Below, in pieces: positions 57,165 to 64,000 of a DNA stretch of 64,000 bases (position 1 is the stretch's first letter; each line of letters begins with the position of its first letter). A program made the translations under genes and the position numbers. The stretch comes from Gluconacetobacter tumulicola (lineage in GTDB: Bacteria > Pseudomonadota > Alphaproteobacteria > Acetobacterales > Acetobacteraceae), in the NCBI RefSeq assembly GCF_014174215.1, contig NZ_JABEQL010000019.1:1-64000 (forward strand), given 5' to 3'. Below the pieces are notes generated by a model. The model did no database searches. It saw nothing but the letters and a program-made list of their open reading frames with translations, and was not told where the DNA came from.

Positions 57165-59411
57165 TCAGTTTAGCGTGGCGGGGGCCGGCGCCTTCAGCGT
57201 TGCTGCCAGGAAGGCCTCGCGCGCGTCGTCGACATGCGCGCGCAGGACCGGGTCGGTCAGCATGTGGGTGCCGGGCAGGAGCAGCAGATTGTAGGGGCGC
57301 CCGGCGGTGATGAAGGCCTGAGTCATCTTCATGGTGTTTTCGAAATAGACATTGTCGTCTGTCAGGCCGTGCATGATCAGCAGCGGACGGGAGAGGGACT
57401 GCGCGTAGGTGAGGACGTTGCTGACGCGGTAGCCCTCGGGGTCGTCCTGTGGGGTGCCCAGATAGCGTTCGGTATAGGCCGTGTCGTAATCGCCGAAATC
57501 GGCTGGCGGGGCGCCCGCGACGCCGGCCTTGAAGACGTCGGGCCGGCGGATGGTGGCCATGGCGGTGAAATAGCCGCCGAACGACCAGCCATGGACGCCG
57601 ACATGATCCAGGTCCAGTGCGGGGTAGCGTTTGCCAAGGGCGGTCAGGCCGTCGATCTGGTCCTGAAGCGGCAGGTCGATCAGGTTGTTCTTGGTCGCGC
57701 GTTCCCAGTCATGGTCGCGGCCCGGTGTGCCGCGCCCGTCCAGGCTGACGACGATGAAGCCGTGATTGGCCATGCACTGGCTTTCCAGGGACAGGCGCGG
57801 CGCGTCCAGGACCTCCTTGTATCCGGGGCCGGCATAGACCGACAGCACCACCGGGTAGCGCTGTCCCGGCTTGAAGTCGGCCGGGCGGATGATCATTGCG
57901 TCCATGTCGCGCGTGCCGGCGCGCGTGTATTCGATGTGCGGCGCCAGCGTCGGCGTTTCCGCGACCGCGGGCACGGTGGCCAGTACATGGCCCGCGCTGT
58001 CGCGCAGGGTGGTGACGGCGCTGCCGTCCGCGCCCGACAGGCTGTCGATGAAGCGCGTATGGCCGCCATCGGCGAAGGTGGCGCCATGCAGCCCGGCTTC
58101 CGGTGTCAGCAGGACCGGCGTGCCGCCTTGCAGGGGCAGGCGGTAGATCGCGGTGCGGGTCCGGTCGGGGTTGGCGGTGACGGTCACGGTGCCGGCTTCG
58201 GGATCGATATCGTCCAGCGAGACGAAGGGGAGGCCGGTGGGTGTGACCGCGTGGTCCAGCGTGCCATCGGCGTGGCGCAGTTCCAACTGCCAGTGGCCGT
58301 TGCGTTCGGCGCCCCACAGGAAACCGCTGCCGTCCGGCAGCCAGCGCGGCAGGGGGCGGCCGCGCCCGTCGCCCGAGGGGCTGATATTGATCCAGGCGGG
58401 ATCGCGTTCGGTGAGCAGGGTCGTGGTCTGGCCGGTGGCGGGGTCGACGCGCAGGACCCGTTCCTCGGTCTGGGCGCGGTTCAGCACCACCAGCGTGAGC
58501 GGGCCGCGACCTTTGGGCCAGACGGCGCGTGCCAGATAGGGGAAGGTGGTGCTGTCCCACTGGACCCACCGGGTCGGGCCGCCGTCGCGTGGCACGAGCC
58601 CCAGCCGGACGCGCGCATTCGCCGTGCCGGCGCGCGGGTAGCGGAATTCGACCGGCTGGGTGGCGGGGTGCTGGGGGTCGGTGATGTAATGTTTCTCGAC
58701 GCCGGAGGAATCGGCTTCTTCATAGAGGATCGTTTGCCCGTCGGGCGACCACCAGAGCCCGTCCGGGCGGGCCAGTTCCTCGGCGGCGGCGAATTCGGCC
58801 AGGCCGCGGGTCAGGGTTTCGCTGCCGCCATGGGTCAGGCGTACCGTGCGTCCGCTGGCCAGTGTCACGACATGGACGTCATTGTCGCGCACCACCGCGA
58901 CATGGGTGCCGTCCGGCGACAGGCGGGGGGCGATCCAGCCACGGCCGGGCACATCGGAGACCTTGCCGGTCGTGACCCCGACCTGCATCAGCCGGTCGCC
59001 CTGGCTGACCAGGGCGGTCCGCCCGTCATCCGCCAGAGTGAAATCCGTGATGCCGGTCAGCGACATGCGGGCGCGTTCGCGCCGGGCCTTTTCCTCGACC
59101 GACAGGGATTCGGTGCCGGTCGGGCGGGCCAGTTCGGTCTCGGTCCCCGTCGCGGGATCGAAGCGCCACAGGTGCAATGTGGTGTTGCGCGGGCCGCTGC
59201 GCAGGAACAGCACCGCGCGACCATCGGGCGTTGGCTGCGCGTGGCGCGGCAGGCCCAGCGTGAAATTCCGCGTGGCCGCGAGGTCGGCGTAGCACTGGCC
59301 GCCGGCGGCGGGTGCGGCATGCGCCGCTGCCGCCAGAAGCAACCCGGGGAGGGACAGCGCCACGCGCCGCATCGGGCGGCGGGGGCGGCGGCCGGGGGAA
59401 AGTGAAGGCAT
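57165..59411 (-). CDS. Prolyl oligopeptidase family serine peptidase (dipeptidyl peptidase IV type), exported
   Basis: A 748-residue S9B-type peptidase with a signal peptide (VALSLPGLLLAAAAHAAP), an eight-bladed beta-propeller (about 40-480), and a C-terminal alpha/beta hydrolase domain. The catalytic Ser is in VHGWSFGGYFTAM, Asp in MHGLTDDNVYFENT, and His in LLPGTHML. The propeller carries the Glu-Glu motif region FAAAEELARPDGLWWSPDG, where EE anchors the substrate N-terminus in DPP-IV. It would release N-terminal X-Pro dipeptides in the periplasm. Confidence 0.94.
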   Translation of the reverse strand: MPSLSPGRRPRRPMRRVALSLPGLLLAAAAHAAPAAGGQCYADLAATRNFTLGLPRHAQPTPDGRAVLFLRSGPRNTTLHLWRFDPATGTETELARPTGTESLSVEEKARRERARMSLTGITDFTLADDGRTALVSQGDRLMQVGVTTGKVSDVPGRGWIAPRLSPDGTHVAVVRDNDVHVVTLASGRTVRLTHGGSETLTRGLAEFAAAEELARPDGLWWSPDGQTILYEEADSSGVEKHYITDPQHPATQPVEFRYPRAGTANARVRLGLVPRDGGPTRWVQWDSTTFPYLARAVWPKGRGPLTLVVLNRAQTEERVLRVDPATGQTTTLLTERDPAWINISPSGDGRGRPLPRWLPDGSGFLWGAERNGHWQLELRHADGTLDHAVTPTGLPFVSLDDIDPEAGTVTVTANPDRTRTAIYRLPLQGGTPVLLTPEAGLHGATFADGGHTRFIDSLSGADGSAVTTLRDSAGHVLATVPAVAETPTLAPHIEYTRAGTRDMDAMIIRPADFKPGQRYPVVLSVYAGPGYKEVLDAPRLSLESQCMANHGFIVVSLDGRGTPGRDHDWERATKNNLIDLPLQDQIDGLTALGKRYPALDLDHVGVHGWSFGGYFTAMATIRRPDVFKAGVAGAPPADFGDYDTAYTERYLGTPQDDPEGYRVSNVLTYAQSLSRPLLIMHGLTDDNVYFENTMKMTQAFITAGRPYNLLLLPGTHMLTDPVLRAHVDDAREAFLAATLKAPAPATLN

Positions 59412-59560
59412 GATGAAATCCGTCTGTCATGTCGAAAGCGCTCGACGATGAATTGACGGAGCGTCGGGTGCAAGTCGGGGGCCTTATCCTCTCGCGTGGT
59501 CGGGATCGTTTCGGTATGACACGAGGTGCCCGCTGCGTGTCGGGCATGGAAATCTGAAGC

Positions 59561-60454
59561 ATGTCTCCTGTCGCGCGGTTCCTGCCGCTGATTGTCATCG
59601 TTGCCATTCTGTCCTGGGCCAGCGCCTATCCCGTCGTGCGGATTGCATTGCGCGATCTGCCGCCGGTGCCGCTGGCTGCCGCGCGCTATGCTATTGCGGC
59701 GATGCTGGCCGGGGGCTGGCTGGCATGGGCGCGCCCGCCTGTGCCGGCTCGGGGCGATTGGCTGCGGATTCTGGCGTGTGGCGCGATTGGAATTGCGCTT
59801 TACAATATCCTGTTCAATACCGGGGAAGTGACCGTCTCGGCCGGTGCGGCCAGCCTGCTGATCAGCGCCATGCCGCTGATTGCTGCCCTGATCGCAGTGG
59901 CGGTGATGGGGGAGCGGCTGTCGCCTTGGGGATGGGCTGGGTCGCTGTGCAGCTTTGCGGGCGTGGTTTTGATCGCAGAAGGCCAGGTGGGGGGAATCTC
60001 GCTGGGGTCGGGCGCGACGCTGGTCTTCGGAGCGGCGGTTTGCGGTGCGCTCTATACCACGTTGCAGAAGAGGCTGGTGTTGCGATACGGGGCGCTGCCG
60101 ACCATCTGCTACATCCTGATCGCGGGGGCAGCCTGTCTGAGCCCCTGGTTGCCGCAGGCGTTAAGGATACTGCCGGGTGCGCCAGCGCGTTGCTGGGCGG
60201 CGGTGCTGGAACTGGGGGTCTTTCCTGCCGCCATCGGCTATGCGGCCTGGGCGTTCGTGGTCGGCCATATGGGCGCGGCGCGGGGGGCGGGGTTGCTGTA
60301 TCTGCTGCCGCCGGCGACGCTGGTGCTGGCCTTTATCCTGACTGGTGAAATCCCCAGTGTGCGCACCTTGCTGGGTGGCGCGATTGTCATGGCGGGGGTA
60401 GTGATCACCAATACGTATGGACATCCGAGCCGTGCGATGCGGCATGGGGCGTGA
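59561..60454 (+). CDS. EamA-family (DMT) transporter
   Basis: A 297-residue protein with ten hydrophobic segments in two EamA repeats. Repeat one starts with VIVAILSWASAYPVVRIALRDLPPVPLAAARYAIAA, and repeat two with LGSGATLVFGAAVCGALYTTLQKRLV. RhaT/YdcZ-like exporters of this family move amino acids or metabolites outward; the substrate is not predictable. It overlaps nothing and lies 31 nt before glf. Confidence 0.92.
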   Translation: MSPVARFLPLIVIVAILSWASAYPVVRIALRDLPPVPLAAARYAIAAMLAGGWLAWARPPVPARGDWLRILACGAIGIALYNILFNTGEVTVSAGAASLLISAMPLIAALIAVAVMGERLSPWGWAGSLCSFAGVVLIAEGQVGGISLGSGATLVFGAAVCGALYTTLQKRLVLRYGALPTICYILIAGAACLSPWLPQALRILPGAPARCWAAVLELGVFPAAIGYAAWAFVVGHMGAARGAGLLYLLPPATLVLAFILTGEIPSVRTLLGGAIVMAGVVITNTYGHPSRAMRHGA

Positions 60455-60485
60455 GGCGGGTGCATGTCGAAAGACAGGGCGGAGC

Positions 60486-61637
60486 ATGAAATTTTGTGTG
60501 GTTGGCGCGGGTTTTAGCGGTGCAGTCATCGCCCGTCATCTGGCCGAGCGTGGTCACGAAGTGGTCGTGGTGGACGAACGCTCGCATGTTGGGGGAAATT
60601 GCCACACGGAGCGGGATGCCGAGACCGGGGTAATGGTCCATCGTTATGGGCCGCATATCTTTCACACCGGAGAGGAGCGCGTATGGCTTTATATACAACG
60701 CTTTGGCACTTTCCGTCCCTATACGAACCGTGTGAAGGCTGTCGCGGGCGGTCGTGTCTATTCCCTTCCTGTCAATCTTCTGACCATCAATCAGTTCTTC
60801 GGAAGGGATATGGGGCCGAGGGAAGCGCGTGCCTTTATCGAGGAAAAGGCCGATCATTCCATTGTTGATCCGCTTTGTTTCGAAACGCAGGCGCTCAGGA
60901 TGATCGGACCGGAATTATATAAGGCGTTTTTTCGTGGCTATACACGTAAGCAATGGGGGATCAATCCCACCGAGTTGCCGGCATCGATTCTGAAGCGTCT
61001 TCCCTTGCGATTTGATTATGATGATAATTATTTCAGTCATCCCTTTCAGGGAATGCCTGAGCACGGGTATTCGGCTATTATCCGGCATATCCTAGATGGA
61101 AAAGGAATCGAAATAAAATTAAACTGTTCATTTGAATCCCTGTCTGAAAAATTTCATCATGTTTTCTACACGGGACCAATCGATCGATATTTCAAGTTTC
61201 GGACCGGACGGCTGGCATACAGGACTTTAGATTTCGAGCGATTTGTCGATGACGGTGATTATCAAGGGACGGCCGTCATCAATTATTGCGATGAAGACGT
61301 GCCTTATACCCGAATCGCGGAGCATAAATATTTCGCGCCTTGGGAAAAAGACGCGTTCTCACGGACGGTATGTTTCCGTGAATATAGCCGACTGGCTGGA
61401 AAGCGTGACATTCCGTATTATCCAGTCAGGATGCTCGGTGATCAATCTCTGCTGAATCGCTATATAGATATGGCGCGTGAAGAGAAAAGCGTTTCGTTCA
61501 TCGGCCGATTGGGCACCTATCGCTATCTGGACATGGATGTGACCATAAAAGAAGCGCTTGATGCCTGCGACATTATCGATCGGACTCTTCAGTCCTCCGA
61601 ATTGTCCTTGCCTGCTTTTTTCGTGGACCCTCATTGA
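60486..61637 (+). CDS. glf: UDP-galactopyranose mutase
   Basis: A 383-residue flavoenzyme that interconverts UDP-galactopyranose and UDP-galactofuranose for surface glycans. FAD-binding motif VVGAGFSGAVIARHLAERGHEVVVVDER, HVGGNCHTE, YGPHIFHT, NRVKAVAGGRVYSLPVNLLTINQFF, GYTRKQWG, FIGRLGTYRYLDMD and the conserved Arg residues are present. The second half uses many AT-rich codons, and GC drops from about 60,900 onward, hinting at transfer of the glycan block. Confidence 0.97.
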   Translation: MKFCVVGAGFSGAVIARHLAERGHEVVVVDERSHVGGNCHTERDAETGVMVHRYGPHIFHTGEERVWLYIQRFGTFRPYTNRVKAVAGGRVYSLPVNLLTINQFFGRDMGPREARAFIEEKADHSIVDPLCFETQALRMIGPELYKAFFRGYTRKQWGINPTELPASILKRLPLRFDYDDNYFSHPFQGMPEHGYSAIIRHILDGKGIEIKLNCSFESLSEKFHHVFYTGPIDRYFKFRTGRLAYRTLDFERFVDDGDYQGTAVINYCDEDVPYTRIAEHKYFAPWEKDAFSRTVCFREYSRLAGKRDIPYYPVRMLGDQSLLNRYIDMAREEKSVSFIGRLGTYRYLDMDVTIKEALDACDIIDRTLQSSELSLPAFFVDPH

Positions 61638-61728
61638 ATGCTATGGCTATCGTCGATAGCTCGTGGCGATATGATCGGGTAGGTAGTTTTCTCCTGCAAG
61701 CCGACATCTTCGCATAGGGTGATCTATC

Positions 61729-62451
61729 ATGAACAAGTTTTTTATCAGCCTTGAAAGAACACCCGAGCGTACCGAACGCTTCCTGCAGGCCAACGCGCAT
61801 ATACAGGGTCTTGTCAGGTCGCCTGGTGTCGATGGTGCGTCGATGGATCTCGAGGAGATGAAGGAAAGAGGATTCGTAAGAGATTCCTGCGCGTTTACAC
61901 GGGGTGCCATCGGGTCGGGCCTCGCCCACGTCGCCTTGTGGGGGAATGTCGCCAAATATGGTATTCCCGCGCATATTTTTGAGGATGATGCGTTCCTGTG
62001 CCGCAATTTCGAGGAAGAAAGCAACCGGATCATCGCCACCCTGCCCGCTGATTGGGACATCATTCTGTGGGGGAATAATTCGGATACTGTCTTGCAGTTC
62101 GAACTGTTGCCGGGGATCACGCAGTGCGTTGCCACCTTCTCGCAAGAGACGGTTCGACGGGGGATTTCCTCGTTTCGGCAGATGGACGTAACTGCGTTGC
62201 CTTTCAAGCTGGATCATACATTTGGAATCTGCGGGTATGCGATTTCGCCTCTGGGGGCGGAAAAAATGATCAAGCGCACCCTGCCCATGGATACGACGCA
62301 TATAGCGTATCCCTCGCTCGGAGGCCGGGTCATCACGACGACGTCGATCGACCATCTGATGAATACAGTGTATCCGGAAATGAAGGCCTATACGTGCTTT
62401 CCGCCCCTGTGCCTGACCGACAATCAGGCGACGAATAGCCTCAATCGATAA
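61729..62451 (+). CDS. Glycosyltransferase family 25 (LPS biosynthesis-type)
   Basis: A 240-residue protein of the Lex1/LpsA/LgtB-type GT25 family: FISLERTPERTERFLQAN at the N-terminus, SGLAHVALWGNVA, the metal/sugar-nucleotide motif HIFEDDAFLCRNF, and GICGYAISPLGAEKMIK. It would add galactose or a similar sugar to LPS or capsule. It is 91 bp behind glf, which may supply galactofuranose donor for the same glycan (inference). The family includes collagen galactosyltransferases, hence the SL-x-R signature. Confidence 0.88.
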   Translation: MNKFFISLERTPERTERFLQANAHIQGLVRSPGVDGASMDLEEMKERGFVRDSCAFTRGAIGSGLAHVALWGNVAKYGIPAHIFEDDAFLCRNFEEESNRIIATLPADWDIILWGNNSDTVLQFELLPGITQCVATFSQETVRRGISSFRQMDVTALPFKLDHTFGICGYAISPLGAEKMIKRTLPMDTTHIAYPSLGGRVITTTSIDHLMNTVYPEMKAYTCFPPLCLTDNQATNSLNR

Positions 62452-62501
62452 TAAGAGTTGGAAGGTTTGGTGTCTGAATCTACTGCGGGAGCAGTGGAAG
62501 A

Positions 62502-62533
62502 CCTCCCATTCGGATATACGTCCGAATGGGAGG
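62502..62533. terminator. Perfect 13-bp hairpin between convergent GT25 and HAD-like genes
   Basis: CCTCCCATTCGGA (62502-62514), loop TATACG, TCCGAATGGGAGG (62521-62533). It stands between the two converging 3' ends, 50 nt from one stop and 18 nt from the other. No T-run follows on either strand, so it might be a bidirectional pause or 3'-end-stabilising structure. Confidence 0.55.
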
Positions 62534-62550
62534 GGGCGATGGAAAAGTTT

Positions 62551-63993
62551 TCAGGTTAAAGCTGTAGACGCGATAATATTTTCAACTTCGGCGTTTTCGT
62601 TAAAGAAATTTTGAGCGTAAACGTTATGTAAAATGCTATTTCCCGATAGGAATTTGTAAAAAACTTGGATTATATTGATGTGAACAGAGGCATTGTGAAT
62701 AATAATATCATTTATATTGAGTTCTCTTGTTTTTATTATGCATTCATTGAACGTTTTTATCTGTATGCCTACGTAAGATAATTCCTCCTTCGACCGCGTT
62801 TCGGGGAAAAATATAGGGCAATGTGCATTATTTACAGATTTTATGTCTTTCACCATGCTGTGGTCGGAGAAATTCGCAATTTCAAGAAGATGATTCCGGT
62901 AACTGGAGAGTTCATTTTCGATAACACAGAAAAAGTTGCATTTATTGGATAGGGATTTTTGCATATATTTTCTATCTTTCGGCATTTTGTGTATAAAAAA
63001 TACGTCAATTTTATCGAGAGAGAGGCTTTCCGACATTTTTTCCAAAGACCACCCACTGCCACATAGATCGACGACCATGGTCTGGGAGGTTATGAGCCTG
63101 TCAGAATATTGATCGTAACTTTTGCTGCCGGATGTCTTTGCGTAACGGCTGGTATAATAATAAATACATTCAAATTCACCAGGAAACATGGCTTCGAAGA
63201 GTTTTTGCCACAGATGGCAATCTCTGCTGGAAAAAAGAATTCGCGTTTTGCCGAGCTTTTTGCAGATCTTGTAGAGTATGATGCTGGAAAAGAATAATAT
63301 GGGAAAATTCATATGAATTTGTGTGACCTGCAATTCGCGTTCATGGGCGACTGCGGACCAACTTTTCAGCCGCACTTCGCGGCATAATTCACCAAGAGCA
63401 GTAAAACCAATGTCAAAAAAGATTTTTTCAAAGGCGCTTATCTGAGAGCTCGTCGTGATCTCAGTCTCGATGCCGGCTTCCCGAGCGCGGAAACCATCAG
63501 CATGCGTATTGTCGCCCAGATGTTTTCTGATCGAGAAATCCGAGAGTATATGTTTCCATATATATCCATCATGTTTACCGTAATTCGTGACAATCAAGGC
63601 GACTTCTTTTCTGAGTCCAGCTTTCGAAAGAAGGCCACGGATTATGGTTTCAGGGAGGTACATGTCGGAGATGAGAATGTCTCCGTCGTTAACTCTATCC
63701 ATATTTTCTTGTATGGGGATGACATTTTCCATCTCCATCTCTATTTCTGTCTCTTTTAATAAATTGATATTGTCGTATGTGACACCAAAGCTCTTGCCGA
63801 GTTCTGTATAAATATCGTCAAATGAATAAGGCCGGCCGAGCAGTTTCTGTTCGGCCTGTCTTCGCGCCTGCGCAAAGCCGGTTATGGCTGTTTTTCTTTC
63901 GACAAGAGCGAATATCGCGAGCGGAAAGACACAGCGTCTGGCGATCAGAGTGTCAAAAACATCAAATGTATTAATGGTAGGTCTCGAAGTCAT
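62551..63993 (-). CDS. HAD-superfamily-like protein of a surface-glycan locus
   Basis: The 480-residue protein begins with the HAD motif I NTFDVFDTLIARR (Asp-x-x-x-Thr) and has motif II-like ILISDMYLPETII. A conserved YGKHDGYIWKHILSDF and a second Rossmann-like half (TRILFSSRDCHLWQKLFEAMFPG, then TMVVDLCGSGWSLEKMSESL) follow. This layout matches the COG5610-type predicted HAD hydrolases seen in capsule and LPS clusters. Its codons are strikingly AT-rich (many AAT, ATA, TTT) against the ~65-70% GC neighbours, a clear sign of horizontal transfer. The start (MTSRPTINTF) lies 8 nt inside the window edge. Confidence 0.8.
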   Translation of the reverse strand: MTSRPTINTFDVFDTLIARRCVFPLAIFALVERKTAITGFAQARRQAEQKLLGRPYSFDDIYTELGKSFGVTYDNINLLKETEIEMEMENVIPIQENMDRVNDGDILISDMYLPETIIRGLLSKAGLRKEVALIVTNYGKHDGYIWKHILSDFSIRKHLGDNTHADGFRAREAGIETEITTSSQISAFEKIFFDIGFTALGELCREVRLKSWSAVAHERELQVTQIHMNFPILFFSSIILYKICKKLGKTRILFSSRDCHLWQKLFEAMFPGEFECIYYYTSRYAKTSGSKSYDQYSDRLITSQTMVVDLCGSGWSLEKMSESLSLDKIDVFFIHKMPKDRKYMQKSLSNKCNFFCVIENELSSYRNHLLEIANFSDHSMVKDIKSVNNAHCPIFFPETRSKEELSYVGIQIKTFNECIIKTRELNINDIIIHNASVHINIIQVFYKFLSGNSILHNVYAQNFFNENAEVENIIASTALT

Positions 63994-64000
63994 GATCCGT

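Noticed and set aside
57234-59405. 723-codon plus-strand frame opposite the S9 peptidase
   Set aside because: No recognisable domain and reverse-complement composition bias; the minus-strand gene has signal peptide and catalytic triad.

Overview
The window looks like a chromosomal segment of an acetic acid bacterium (Acetobacteraceae, Gluconacetobacter/Komagataeibacter-like alphaproteobacterium). This rests on high GC, a SAM-II riboswitch in front of metZ, a CtrA-type regulator, and the order yebC-ruvCAB-ybgC-tolQRAB-pal-cpoB-tilS-ftsH-folP-glmM. The genus is inferred from gene content only; no database search was possible.

Layout. 1-153: 3' end of an IS5-type transposase. 340-6245: minus-strand housekeeping genes (M3 dipeptidyl carboxypeptidase, DapA-family protein, folE, apaG, metZ with its SAM-II riboswitch), then tRNA-Gly(CCC). 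6658-14311: a tightly coupled accessory block. TonB receptor, POT peptide permease, NodB/imidase-like hydrolase and isoaspartyl peptidase lie on the minus strand, and a GntR regulator and a creatininase-family amidohydrolase are divergent. It reads as an uptake and degradation pathway for an unusual amide or peptide. 15288-17986: an exported adenosine deaminase and an exported purine-nucleoside-binding protein in one operon. 18540-19796: a disturbed stretch with a LysE/RhtB exporter and a beheaded Asp/Glu racemase. 19797-23477: an Mla-type lipid transport operon. 23598-29246: SGNH protein, MBOAT acyltransferase, 2OG-Fe(II) dioxygenase and MscS-family channel. 29357-33170: thiM, an RDD protein, argJ and a parvulin. 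33544-52499: the plus-strand core (secA, yebC, ruvCAB, tol-pal, tilS, ftsH, folP, glmM, thiD). 52946-53695: a CtrA homologue. 53920-59411: Hsp70-like, AlkB, two GNATs and a DPP-IV-type peptidase. 59561-63993: an EamA transporter, then an increasingly AT-rich surface-polysaccharide block (glf, GT25, a HAD-like protein).

Two observations stand out. First, five copies of a structured palindromic element lie at 6454-6568, 20401-20564, 33259-33409, 36276-36407 and 45467-45686. The inner core is shared, but the long outer arms (17-27 bp) have a different sequence in each copy while pairing with each other inside the copy. Four of the five sit directly at the 3' end of a gene in the same orientation, and one is translated in frame as part of a lipoprotein leader. 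Second, the CtrA homologue has an almost canonical DNA-binding domain but a receiver in which the phospho-acceptor Asp51 is Glu, and the acidic-pocket Asp8 and the conserved Lys are also replaced. It is a natural counterpart of the phosphomimetic D51E form.

Gene starts were moved from the longest reading frame where a ribosome binding site, a signal peptide or the family's normal length supported it. Long reading frames antisense to secA, ADA, MBOAT and DPP-IV were treated as artefacts of GC-rich codon usage.
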